A stretch of 35,041 nt of DNA from JBIKWM01 sp044356305 (GTDB lineage: Bacteria > Bacteroidota > Bacteroidia > UBA10329): positions 1-35,041 of the forward strand of contig JBIKWM010000033.1 of the NCBI GenBank assembly GCA_044356305.1. Direction: 5' to 3'. This document shows, piece after piece, positions 17,901 to 25,908 of this stretch. A program made the translations under genes and the position numbers. Below the pieces are notes generated by a model. It saw only the letters and a list, made by a program, of their open reading frames with translations. It searched no databases and was not told the DNA's origin. Positions within the stretch are counted from its first letter, which is position 1, and each line of letters opens with the position of its first letter.

Positions 17901-19313
17901 TCACTTCAGCACTTTCGACTGACAGATGAAATCGGTGCGGGGCACGGCCGTGGTCTTGGCTATGGCGTTGAATCCGCCATCTACCTCCTTGAAATTATGT
18001 ACCCCGCGCGATTTGAGGATAGAGGCCGCGATCATACTGCGGTAGCCCCCGGCACAGTGCACATAAAAGGTCTTATCGGCATCGAGATTCCCGAACCACT
18101 CGTTGATCCAATCCAACGGGCGGCTGTAGGCATCCTCCACGTGCTCGGCATTGTACTCACTTGGTTTGCGCACATCAACAACGGTGATCCCGGCCTTAAA
18201 CTCGCTCTCAAATTGCTGCGCGGTGATCCTATTAACCGAATCGACCTCTTTGCCCGCGGCCTTCCATGACTCAAACCCACCGTTCAGAAAGCCCAGCACA
18301 TGATCAAACCCCACACGGGCCAAACGGGTGATGCACTCCCGCTCCTGCCCAGGTTCGCACACCAGCAGCAGCGGCTGTTTCACATCAACTATCATGGCAC
18401 CTACCCAAGGTGCGAAATCGCCCTTCAGCCCGATGTTGATTGACCTCGGTATGAAGCTTTTGGCGAATTCGCCAGGTGTGCGCACATCAAGCACAAGGGC
18501 CTCGGTGGCATCGGCAGCCTGTTCGAATTCCGTGGCGCTCATCGCCTTCATACCGCGCTCCATCACCGTGTCTATGCTGTCGTAGCCCTGCTTGTTCATC
18601 ATCACGTTAAACCCGAAATATCCCGGAGGCGTGGTGAGCCCGTCAAGCACAGCAGTCACAAAAGCCTCTTTACTGGGCTGATTGAGGGCATAGTTCATCT
18701 TCTTCTGATTGCCCAACGTGTCCACCGTTTCCTTCATCATGTTCTTGCCGCAGGCACTTCCGGCACCGTGGGCAGGGTACACGATCACGTCATCGGCCAG
18801 GGGCATGATCTTGGTCATCAGGCTGTCGTAGAGCAGCCCTGCCAGTTGCTCCTGGGTCATGCTTGCGGCCTTCTGAGCCAGGTCGGGGCGGCCCACATCG
18901 CCAAGGAACAGAGTGTCGCCACTGAAAATGGCGTGATCCTTCCCGTTCTCATCGCGCAGCAGAAAAGTGGTGCTTTCCATCGTGTGGCCGGGGGTGTGCA
19001 GGGCAACGATGGTCACCTCGCCAAGCTTGAACTCCTGACCGTCTTTGGCACTCAGGCAGTCGAACCCGCACGATGCATTCGGACCGTACACTATCCGCGC
19101 CCCGGTCTTCTTGGCCAGGTCCACATGTCCGCTCACAAAATCAGCATGGAAGTGCGTCTCAAAGATGTACCTGATCTTGGCCCCATTGCGCTCAGCCATG
19201 GCGATGTAGGGTTGCACCTCGCGCAGCGGATCAATGATGGCCGCCTCGCCATTGCTCTCGATGTAATAGGCACCCTGGGCCAGACATCCGGTGTAGATCT
19301 GTTCTACTTTCAT
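17901..19313 (-). CDS. MBL-fold hydrolase (persulfide-dioxygenase-like) fused to two rhodanese domains
   Basis: 470 residues from ATG 19313; an extension to 19355 adds 14 non-conserved residues. Residues 1-235 are a metallo-beta-lactamase fold with THFHADFVSGH (H54, H56, D58), HTPGH (H110), FSGDTLF (D133) and YPAHGAGS (H182). This is the ETHE1/persulfide dioxygenase-like pattern. Rhodanese domain 1 (about 265-355) has LVCEPGQERE with Cys319 in a non-canonical loop. Rhodanese domain 2 (about 365-455) has the normal active loop CAGGYRS with Cys420. The enzyme probably moves or oxidises sulfane sulfur, giving sulfite or thiosulfate. It lies between a TauE/SafE permease gene and thioredoxin. Confidence 0.87.
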   Translation of the reverse strand: MKVEQIYTGCLAQGAYYIESNGEAAIIDPLREVQPYIAMAERNGAKIRYIFETHFHADFVSGHVDLAKKTGARIVYGPNASCGFDCLSAKDGQEFKLGEVTIVALHTPGHTMESTTFLLRDENGKDHAIFSGDTLFLGDVGRPDLAQKAASMTQEQLAGLLYDSLMTKIMPLADDVIVYPAHGAGSACGKNMMKETVDTLGNQKKMNYALNQPSKEAFVTAVLDGLTTPPGYFGFNVMMNKQGYDSIDTVMERGMKAMSATEFEQAADATEALVLDVRTPGEFAKSFIPRSINIGLKGDFAPWVGAMIVDVKQPLLLVCEPGQERECITRLARVGFDHVLGFLNGGFESWKAAGKEVDSVNRITAQQFESEFKAGITVVDVRKPSEYNAEHVEDAYSRPLDWINEWFGNLDADKTFYVHCAGGYRSMIAASILKSRGVHNFKEVDGGFNAIAKTTAVPRTDFICQSKVLK

Positions 19314-19409
19314 GGTTTTTAGTTGTTTAAGTTTGATGTTCAAGATAGAGGACATACGTCCTGAATCGATGTGTCAATGTTCTGGTCTTATTCGGTCTGC
19401 AACAATGTC

Positions 19410-20201
19410 TCAGGTCAGTTCCTTGGTCAGGATGAAGAGGCCCATGACCAGCGTGAACCACCCGAAGGCGGGTTTTAGTCTGTCACCGCTCACGTGGTCA
19501 GACAGTCTCTGACCGATGATCAGCCCGATGATGGCAAGTACGGTGACACTGCCGAGCAACGCCCATTGAATGTCAATCTGACCGAGGTCGCCCGTAAAAC
19601 CGATCAGCGACTTGGATGCGATGATCAGCAATGAGGTGCCCACGGCCACTTTCATCTCCAATCCGGCCATGACCACCAGCGCAGGGATGATGAGGAAACC
19701 GCCACCGGCCCCTACTAGTCCCGTCAGCACGCCCACCACAGTGCCTTCAAGGATCACCATCGGCACAGCTGGGGTCTTTCGCTGCACGGCCTCCGCACTG
19801 CCCTTTTTCCCTCTGATCATGGCCGTGGCCGAACCCAGCATGAGCAGCGCGAAAAGGCCCATGAGCAACATGGGTTTGGTGATGGCGTGCCCGCCCGGCA
19901 GTTCTATCACCAACGGAATCATCGGCATGATGAATTTTCGGGTCACCCACACTGCCACTATGCTGGGCGCACCGAACATGGCGGCCATCGGCAGATCTAT
20001 CAGGCCCTTGCGCCAGGCCCCGGCAGCCCCCACCAGGGCCGTGACCCCGACAACAAAAAGCGAGAATGACGTGGCACTCACCGTATCAACATGGAACAGA
20101 TACACCAGCACAGGCACGGTAAGTATGCTACCTCCTCCGCCTATCAGCCCCAGCGAGAGACCGATGAGCACCGCAGCCGCGTATCCAATTATCTCGGTCA
20201 T
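19410..20201 (-). CDS. TauE/SafE-family sulfite or anion permease
   Basis: 263 residues, about eight transmembrane helices. The two family motifs are present: GLSLGLIGGGGSILTVPVLVY near residue 15 (read in two halves, GLSLGLIGGGG and SILTVPVLVY) and GLVGAGGGFLIIPALV near residue 160. TauE/SafE members export sulfite, sulfoacetate or related organosulfur anions; some act in import. The gene starts inside the stop of the ArsR-type gene (ATGA overlap), so expression is coupled to that regulator. With the MBL/rhodanese protein it could expel sulfite or thiosulfate made from persulfide. Confidence 0.86.
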   Translation of the reverse strand: MTEIIGYAAAVLIGLSLGLIGGGGSILTVPVLVYLFHVDTVSATSFSLFVVGVTALVGAAGAWRKGLIDLPMAAMFGAPSIVAVWVTRKFIMPMIPLVIELPGGHAITKPMLLMGLFALLMLGSATAMIRGKKGSAEAVQRKTPAVPMVILEGTVVGVLTGLVGAGGGFLIIPALVVMAGLEMKVAVGTSLLIIASKSLIGFTGDLGQIDIQWALLGSVTVLAIIGLIIGQRLSDHVSGDRLKPAFGWFTLVMGLFILTKELT

Positions 20202-20512
20202 CTCAACGGGCGGTTTTCAAGGCACGAGATGATGCGAAGGGCGCTGTCGTCACTCAGGCGGTAGAACACCTGGCGGCCATCCTTGCGCATCAGCAAAAGG
20301 CCGCGGTCGCGCATCTTGGTCAGGTGATGCGACACAAGACTCTGCTCGCAGCACACGGCCTCTGATATGGCCTGCACAGTCATCTCGCCCCGCACGGCCA
20401 ACAGTTCGGCCACGGCCAGACGCGAGGGGTGGGCCAGCGTGCGCAGTACATCGGCCATACGCTCGTAGCGCTGTTTGGCTTCGGTGATGTGTGACACGGT
20501 GGTGTTCTCCAT
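20198..20512 (-). CDS. ArsR-family transcriptional regulator with Cys-Cys in the recognition region
   Basis: 104 residues from ATG 20512; a start at 20530 would add six residues but lies inside the probable promoter. The winged-helix fold is clear: LRTLAHPSRLAVAELL, then TVQAISEAVCCEQSLVSHHL, then MRDRGLLLMRKDGRQVFYRLSD. Cysteines fall at 54, 55 and 97. A pair next to the recognition helix plus one near the C-terminus recalls CmtR-type metal sensors, while the gene context suggests a sulfane-sulfur or thiol sensor. It probably represses its own operon through the inverted repeat at 20543-20558. It overlaps the permease gene by 4 bp. Confidence 0.87.
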   Translation of the reverse strand: MENTTVSHITEAKQRYERMADVLRTLAHPSRLAVAELLAVRGEMTVQAISEAVCCEQSLVSHHLTKMRDRGLLLMRKDGRQVFYRLSDDSALRIISCLENRPLR

Positions 20513-20527
20513 TGCTGATTGACGCCA

Positions 20528-20558
20528 CAAACGTATGGATATATGAACAAGCGTTCAT
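20528..20558 (-). promoter_or_regulatory. Promoter and operator of the arsR-tauE operon
   Basis: Plus-strand ATGAAC-AAGC-GTTCAT at 20543-20558 is a perfect 6-4-6 inverted repeat of the ArsR/SmtB type (TGAACA...TGTTCA-like). Next to it, minus-strand TACGTTTG at 20535-20528 matches the -7 box TAnnTTTG exactly, 15 bp before the ATG at 20512. The repeat falls between the -7 and expected -33 positions, as needed for repression by blocking RNA polymerase. Confidence 0.6.
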
Positions 20559-20718
20559 GTGATGTATGTCACCCTTCGGAAGTCTCGCACACAACCGATT
20601 TCCTAACGGTTGATAATCAGTTCAGAATCTTTTGGTTGTTGGTCAAAAAGAGTGCAGTCGGTCTCAATGGCTCCTATACTTTCGCCCACGCTTTTAACAA
20701 TCCAACTCATTTTACCCG

Positions 20719-22647
20719 ATGAAGAAGATCTACCTGTCTATTCTGGCCATTGGAGCCTTGTCTCTGGGTGGCAACCAAGCGCTTGCACAGCGCAACTGCG
20801 GTGTGATGGAACACCATGAGATGCTCCTGCAACAGGATCCCAATTATGGCGAGAACCTCCAGCGCATCGAAGATTTCACCAACAATTTCATTGCTCAGGG
20901 CGGCCAACTCACCGACCGTGCCGTGATCAACATCCCGGTGGTGGTGCACGTGGTGTACAATACCACGGCCGAGAACATCAGCGATGCACAGATCATGTCG
21001 CAGATCAACATCCTCAATGCCGACTTCCGTAAACTGAATGCCGATGCCAGCCTGATTCCATCGGCCTTTGCCGGTGTGGCAGCCGATGCCGAGATCCAGT
21101 TCTGCCTGGCCAGTGTCGACCCCAACGGCAACGCCACCAATGGCATAGTGCGCAAAAGCACCACCAAGACCTCGTTCACCACCAACGACTACGTGAAGTA
21201 TTCATCTCAGGGCGGTAGCGACGCATGGCCGGCCGGCAGCTACCTCAACCTGTGGGTATGCGACCTCGGCACCAGCCTCTTGGGTTACGCCCAGTTTCCG
21301 GGCGGGGCAGCCGCCACCGATGGCGTGGTGTGCGCTTACACCGCTTTCGGCAACACCGGCACCGCCACGGCCCCTTTCAACAAGGGCCGCACTGCCACAC
21401 ACGAGGTGGGTCACTGGCTCAACCTGCGCCACATCTGGGGCGATGCCACATGCGGAACCGACCAGGTAAGCGACACCCCTACCCACAACACCGCCAACTA
21501 CGGTTGCCCAACCTACCCGCACCTCAGCACCTGCACCGGCACGCCCACCGAGATGACCATGAACTACATGGACTACACCGATGATGCCTGCATGTACATG
21601 TTCACAGCCGGGCAAAAGGCACGCATGGGTGCGCTGTTCGCCTCGGGCGGTGCACGCATCAGCCTCCTCAGCAGCAACGGTTGCGGTACAGCTAACCCCG
21701 GCACATGCGGCACTCCCTCCGGACTTGCCACCGCCAGCATCACCACATCATCAGCCTCACTCAGCTGGACAGCCGTTAGCGGGGCTACAGCTTACACCGT
21801 TCAGTACCGTACAGTGGGCAGCACCACATGGAGCACCGGCACCGTCACCTCCAATGCCGCCAGCCTCACAGGTCTCACTGCCGGAACCAACTACGAGTGG
21901 GGTGTCAGCGCCACCTGCGCCAGCGGCAGCAGCAGCTTCAGCAGCTCGGCCACCTTCACCACCCTTTCCACCACCACCTGCACCAACGATACCTACGAGA
22001 CCAACGAGACCCTCGCCACCGCCAAGAGCCTCACGGTCAATACCACCTACTCGGCTATGAAACTCTGCAGTGGCGATGTCGATTGGTTCAAGTTCACCAG
22101 CTCTTCAAGCCAGAAAAAGGTGCGTGTGCGCATCTACAACCTCCCGGCCGACTATGACGTGCAGCTCTACAACTCAGCCGGCACCCTCCTCGGCACCGGG
22201 CAGAACAGCGGCACCACCAACGATGGTGTGTACTACAACAGCGGTGGTTCCAATGCCACCTACTACGTAAAGGTGTACGGCTACAGCGGGGCATCGAGCA
22301 ACACCGCCTACACCATCCGCTGCGAGCGTAGCAACACCAACTATACCAGCACCGGCCGTATGGATGGCGAAGAGGAGTTGGCCGATGCCGACATGGCCCT
22401 CACCTTCACCGCATTCCCAAACCCGACCAGCGATATCGTGAATCTCATGGTGAACGGTGGCAGCAGCGACCTCATCAGCGTCAATGTCTATGACATGAAC
22501 GGCCGACTGGTGCACACCCAGACCAGCGCCTACGGCAGCGATGGCGTCACTGTCCACTACGACATGAGCGGCCTCAAGGCCGGCCTTTACCTCGTTGAGG
22601 TGAACGATGGCACCACCCGCACCACCCAGCGCATCATGCGCAACTGA
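20719..22647 (+). CDS. Secreted M43 metalloprotease with FN3, PPC and T9SS domains
   Basis: 642 residues. Signal peptide about 1-24 (ends ALAQ). The M43 (pappalysin/cytophagalysin) catalytic domain covers about 65-320. The zinc site is HEVGHWLNLRH (H228, E229, H232, H238) followed by IWGD, and the Met-turn is MNYMDYTDD. A fibronectin type III domain (about 332-415), a pre-peptidase C-terminal domain (about 420-545, with VDWFKFT and YYVKVYGYSG) and a T9SS sorting domain (about 570-642: FPNPTSDIVNL, VYDMNGRLV, GLKAGLYLVEV) follow. It should be a surface or released protease. Codons are strongly C-ending compared with the first 7 kb of the window. Monocistronic with a strong terminator. Confidence 0.92.
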   Translation: MKKIYLSILAIGALSLGGNQALAQRNCGVMEHHEMLLQQDPNYGENLQRIEDFTNNFIAQGGQLTDRAVINIPVVVHVVYNTTAENISDAQIMSQINILNADFRKLNADASLIPSAFAGVAADAEIQFCLASVDPNGNATNGIVRKSTTKTSFTTNDYVKYSSQGGSDAWPAGSYLNLWVCDLGTSLLGYAQFPGGAAATDGVVCAYTAFGNTGTATAPFNKGRTATHEVGHWLNLRHIWGDATCGTDQVSDTPTHNTANYGCPTYPHLSTCTGTPTEMTMNYMDYTDDACMYMFTAGQKARMGALFASGGARISLLSSNGCGTANPGTCGTPSGLATASITTSSASLSWTAVSGATAYTVQYRTVGSTTWSTGTVTSNAASLTGLTAGTNYEWGVSATCASGSSSFSSSATFTTLSTTTCTNDTYETNETLATAKSLTVNTTYSAMKLCSGDVDWFKFTSSSSQKKVRVRIYNLPADYDVQLYNSAGTLLGTGQNSGTTNDGVYYNSGGSNATYYVKVYGYSGASSNTAYTIRCERSNTNYTSTGRMDGEEELADADMALTFTAFPNPTSDIVNLMVNGGSSDLISVNVYDMNGRLVHTQTSAYGSDGVTVHYDMSGLKAGLYLVEVNDGTTRTTQRIMRN

Positions 22648-22667
22648 TTCCGTCCATCGGCCTATTG

Positions 22668-22708
22668 CAGACCCCGTTTCCCCCTGTGGGAAGCGGGGTC
22701 TGTTGTTT
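22668..22708 (+). terminator. Intrinsic terminator of the M43 protease gene
   Basis: CAGACCCCGTTTCCC pairs with GGGAAGCGGGGTCTG (15 bp with one G-T pair) around loop CCTGT, followed by TTGTTT. It begins 20 bp after the stop codon. Confidence 0.88.
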
Positions 22709-22781
22709 CAACCCGTTCCCTTCCCTACCCTGTTCCCCAGCGGCCATATCCGCCATCTCCTACCCTTAATGGCCGGTCGGT

Positions 22782-23036
22782 GATGTAGGAGCAGTTCGCT
22801 GGGCGGCCTTGGACATTTCCCGTTGCGAAACCGGGGTAAGGGAGCGTGCGCGAGCCTACAGGAAGCGTTCCGTAGAGTGAGGTCTTCCGAACGGCCCGGA
22901 ACGCGCGGACGCGACCGTGCCCGAGTTTTCGCAGGGAAATGACAACGAGCCCTATATCAACCTGAGCGCAGTCGAAGGGTTTTGATCCTGGAGTTTATCC
23001 CGCCCAAGCGGGATATCAAGACAAAAGGATGAATAC
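22782..23036. repeat. Structured intergenic repeat element, copy A
   Basis: Near-identical to 23217-23445. Outer stem: CATTTCCC (22814) with GGGAAATG (22934), continued by TGCGAAA with TTTCGCA, enclosing about 100 nt. Inside, GCGTTCCG (22865-22872) pairs with CGGAACGC (22897-22904). A separate 3' hairpin ATCCCGC-CCAA-GCGGGAT lies in the tail, flanked by ATCCT and AGGAT. Copy A has about 25 extra bases near 22951-22977 containing CTGAGCGCAGTCGAAGG, a motif often seen in dispersed bacterial repeats. No long ORF in it looks coding. Confidence 0.85.
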
Positions 23037-23041
23037 AGTAA

Positions 23042-23110
23042 CCCCAACCTCACCGCAAAGCTTTCCATATAGTCACCCCTCTCCCAAGGAGAGGGGTTGG
23101 GGGTGAGGTT
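23042..23110. repeat. Long imperfect palindrome between the two repeat copies
   Basis: CCCCTCTCC (23076-23084), loop CAA, GGAGAGGGG (23088-23096) is a perfect 9-bp hairpin. It is enclosed by AACCTCACC (23046) and GGTGAGGTT (23102). It resembles dispersed palindromic repeats found in many environmental bacteria. Confidence 0.65.
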
Positions 23111-23216
23111 TCAAAGCGAAGCACTCTGTCACCGCGGGCTAAAACCCCCGCCCATGTTCTAGGTCTAATTCCCAATTCCCCCGCAGTCTTACTAGTGGCA
23201 CTCTACATGCGACTGC

Positions 23217-23445
23217 GATGTCGGAGCAGTTCGCTGGGCGGCCTGGACATTTCCCGTTGCGAAACCGGGGTAAGGGAGCGTGCGCGAGCCTACAGGAAGT
23301 GTTCCGTAGAGTGAGGTCTTCCGAACGGCCCGGAACGTGCGGAAGCGACCGTGCCCGAGTTTCGCAGGGAAATGTCCACAAGCCTTGTTTTTAATCCTGG
23401 AGTTTATCCCGCCCAAGCGGGATATCAAGACAAAAGGATGAATAG
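23217..23445. repeat. Structured intergenic repeat element, copy B
   Basis: Second copy of the element at 22782. The outer stem is longer here: GGACATTTCCC then TGCGAAAC (23245-23265, 2-nt bulge) with GTTTCGCAGGGAAATGTCC (23359-23377). The inner stem is GTGTTCCG (23299-23306) with CGGAACGT (23331-23338); both changed positions relative to copy A become G-T pairs, so pairing is kept. The 3' ATCCCGC/GCGGGAT hairpin is unchanged. Confidence 0.85.
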
Positions 23446-23573
23446 AGATATTTCCAAGCGAGCCCTGGGACTGGTACAATCATAGGGAATCACTTTAATA
23501 AATGATGCTGACGATATTCCAAACGGCCACAGCACTGGCCCCCTCAAGCTATGCCTCCAATAGGCATCAGCTC

Positions 23574-25178
23574 TCAGAGCAACCTCAGGTAGGCCCGCTT
23601 ATCTATCACCGTTGATGCCAATATACCGCTCGTCATTCCGCTCACCACCCCCAGCGTGGCCACATCCACCCCGCTCAGCAGGAAATTCTTTATAGGTGTG
23701 CGCACCCGCAGGCTGGGGCAGCAGAAACGCTCAGGACTGGCGCACAGGCCGTATATGGCCCCTTGGTTGGCATTGGCATAATGCACCGCTGTAAGGGGCG
23801 TGCTCAGCTCAGAGAACACCAGCAGCTTCATCAGCTCGGGCAGCCTCAGGCGCATTTCGGCCAGCAGGCGCTCCTCTATCTCCGCCTTAAAGGCCTTGTA
23901 CGCCTCCTCGCGGCTGCCGAAACGGCTACCCGCCCATTGGCTGAACAGCGACCAGTCTACAAACGTCACACACTCGCCCGTGTGCATCAGGTCAGGCCCA
24001 GCATCATGCTCAGGGTCCTTCAGCGAGGGGAACGATACATACAGCAGGTGCGGCCGTTCGTTCGGGTCGGCCACATTCCACAGCTGCGTGTCGTTGTTGT
24101 CTATCGTATACAGCCATTGGTTCGCCCCAACCGCACCCGAGGCCCGTATATCGCCCTTAAAGGCCAGATTCAGGCACAGATACGGTGGCGAGTCCTTTAT
24201 GGCCGCTATCTCCCGCGCCCAGGGTCGGCTCCGCTCCGCAGCAGGTAGCAGCCTGTTCACAGTGGTCTTCGCGCCCGTGGCCGAAACCGTCCATTTCGCA
24301 TGGAACTCCTTCCCATCGGCCATCCGCACCCCCATCGCCCGGCCATCCTTCACTATCACCTCCTCCACACTCGCCTTCGTCAGCACCTTGCCGCCAGCAT
24401 CCACCACATGGGCCAGCATCGTCTGCGCAAACATCTTTGCCCCGCCCTGCGGATAAAAGGCCCCGTCCCAGAAGTGCGTGTGTGTGAGCGCATGCACCCC
24501 AAATGCCGACTCGGCCGGCACACTCCCATAGTAGCCCCAGTGGCTCGTCAGCGCAAGCTTCAGGTTCTTCGAGAAATTGAAACCGTCCAGCACCTCAGCC
24601 GTGGTCTTCTCCCAGTAATTGGTGAAGAACACCCCGTACCAAATCTTCGCTAGCACCTTCTCCAGCCACAGCGGCAGGGTCTGGAACAGGAACAGCGACT
24701 TCGAACCTATATCCGTGCGCTTCACCAGCCGCACATACCGGTCTATCTTATCCACCTCGTCCGGAAACTGCGCCTTCAGCGAGGCAATGAACTTCTCGTG
24801 CCCCTCCGGCATGTGGAAGGTGTAGCCGTGCGGAAAATAGAAACTGTCAAACGGGTCACCCTCCGATATCATCTTCACCTTCCCGTCCGTCAGCCAGTTC
24901 AGCATCTTATACGGTATCTGGCCGGGGCGCATCTCCCCCATCACATGCACACCCACATCCCATTGGTAGCCCTTGCGCCCGAACATGTGCGTGAAACCGC
25001 CCGGTATATAATGCTGCTCCAGCAGCAGCACCCTGTGCCCCAACTTGCTCAGCGTGGTGGCGCAGCTCATACCCCCCATCCCGCTCCCTATCACTATCAC
25101 ATCCCAGCCCCCGGTCGGCACCTCAGGACTGTAATGCTCATATACCCGCTTGCCGCGGTGCGTTGGGATCACTGACAT
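23574..25178 (-). CDS. FAD-dependent oxidoreductase, RetSat/carotenoid-isomerase (CrtI superfamily) type
   Basis: 534 residues. The dinucleotide-binding fold is VIVIGSGMGGMSCATTLSK (28-46), followed by HRVLLLEQHYIPGG and a GYQWDVGVHVMGEM segment characteristic of the phytoene desaturase/all-trans-retinol 13,14-reductase/CrtISO group. A second conserved FAD-contact region lies at the C-terminus (NFLLSGVDVATLGVVSGMTS). No signal peptide or obvious membrane helix. Family members saturate or isomerise polyene or other isoprenoid double bonds; the substrate here is unknown, and no other carotenoid gene is in the window. Transcribed alone, with the 21-bp array lying 260 bp upstream of its start. 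Confidence 0.85.
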   Translation of the reverse strand: MSVIPTHRGKRVYEHYSPEVPTGGWDVIVIGSGMGGMSCATTLSKLGHRVLLLEQHYIPGGFTHMFGRKGYQWDVGVHVMGEMRPGQIPYKMLNWLTDGKVKMISEGDPFDSFYFPHGYTFHMPEGHEKFIASLKAQFPDEVDKIDRYVRLVKRTDIGSKSLFLFQTLPLWLEKVLAKIWYGVFFTNYWEKTTAEVLDGFNFSKNLKLALTSHWGYYGSVPAESAFGVHALTHTHFWDGAFYPQGGAKMFAQTMLAHVVDAGGKVLTKASVEEVIVKDGRAMGVRMADGKEFHAKWTVSATGAKTTVNRLLPAAERSRPWAREIAAIKDSPPYLCLNLAFKGDIRASGAVGANQWLYTIDNNDTQLWNVADPNERPHLLYVSFPSLKDPEHDAGPDLMHTGECVTFVDWSLFSQWAGSRFGSREEAYKAFKAEIEERLLAEMRLRLPELMKLLVFSELSTPLTAVHYANANQGAIYGLCASPERFCCPSLRVRTPIKNFLLSGVDVATLGVVSGMTSGILASTVIDKRAYLRLL

Positions 25179-25439
25179 CTTTCAGGCTTTTTTAAGCGGG
25201 CCGCAAGATATACGGGCCGACACAAGCCCATGTGCCATTTACTGTACGCGATCGGAGCATCACACTGCAAGGGCAAGGGGGCTTTCTGAGGTGTCGAAGA
25301 TTCAGCCCTTTGGCCAATCGGTGCGCCAAACGTATTGAGTTGCCCTTACACGGAATCCTATGCCCTGCCTTTGACAGATCATGCCTTATTCTCGCAAAAT
25401 ATACTTAACATGTTCTCTTCTAGATTATTATACATTTGT

Positions 25440-25733
25440 CGGTGTATGGTTATTCCGTTTCGGTCAATGTGTTTCATCCATCGTTCAGTACATTTCATGT
25501 ATCGGTCAATGGCTATTTCCTATCGGCTCATTGAACTCTGGTTTCGGTTTAATGACATATCCTCACGGTCAATACATCCCTTGTTACGGTCTTAATATCT
25601 GATGTGTCGTAGCAATGTAAAGAGATTTCGGTGCATTGCAATAGATCATCGGCCTCTTGCGCTCCTCTGTCGGTCCGTATCCGTCCGGTGTCGCCCTATC
25701 CTCCTATCGTGTCGTTCAGCATCACCCGGCCAT
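25440..25733. repeat. Array 1: fourteen degenerate units at exact 21-bp spacing
   Basis: CG begins every 21 bp without one insertion or deletion at 25440, 25461, 25482, 25503, 25524, 25545, 25566, 25587, 25608, 25629, 25650, 25671, 25692 and 25713. In nine of fourteen units it is CGGT or CGGC; the best-conserved unit pattern is CGGTCAATG...ATTTC..T. Most units end in T. Sequence between anchors is very divergent. The plus-strand frame reads heptads such as RSMAISY and RSVHFMY, but is broken by a stop at 25593 while the spacing continues for seven more units. The flanks 25179-25439 and 25734-25872 show no gene. Confidence 0.8.
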
Positions 25734-25872
25734 GCAACCGACTCAGTTAGCTTCTAGTGCCGCTATTGGTTGATCCTAACTGGCACAGTGCTCCATGTGT
25801 GGCACACCCATATCCAGCGTTCCTTTGGACCAGAGCAGAAATCCAACATGCCGTCTGTTCGGGCATGTGCAC

Positions 25873-25891
25873 ACGCTGTCTTAAGCAGCGT
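25873..25891 (-). terminator. Possible hairpin terminator of pfkA
   Basis: ACGCTG at 25873-25878 and CAGCGT at 25886-25891 form a 6-bp stem 18 bp past the pfkA stop on the minus strand. No T-run follows on that strand, so it is weak as an intrinsic terminator. Confidence 0.35.
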
Positions 25892-25908
25892 CCTTCAATA
25901 AAAGTCGC

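Noticed and set aside
23192..23479. 95-residue minus-strand open frame inside repeat copy B
   Set aside because: It lies entirely in the structured repeat; copy A does not keep the same frame because of single-base and 25-base differences.
25335..25595. 86-residue heptad-repeat protein over array 1
   Set aside because: The 21-bp pattern continues for seven units beyond its stop codon, so the frame is a by-product of a 3n period.
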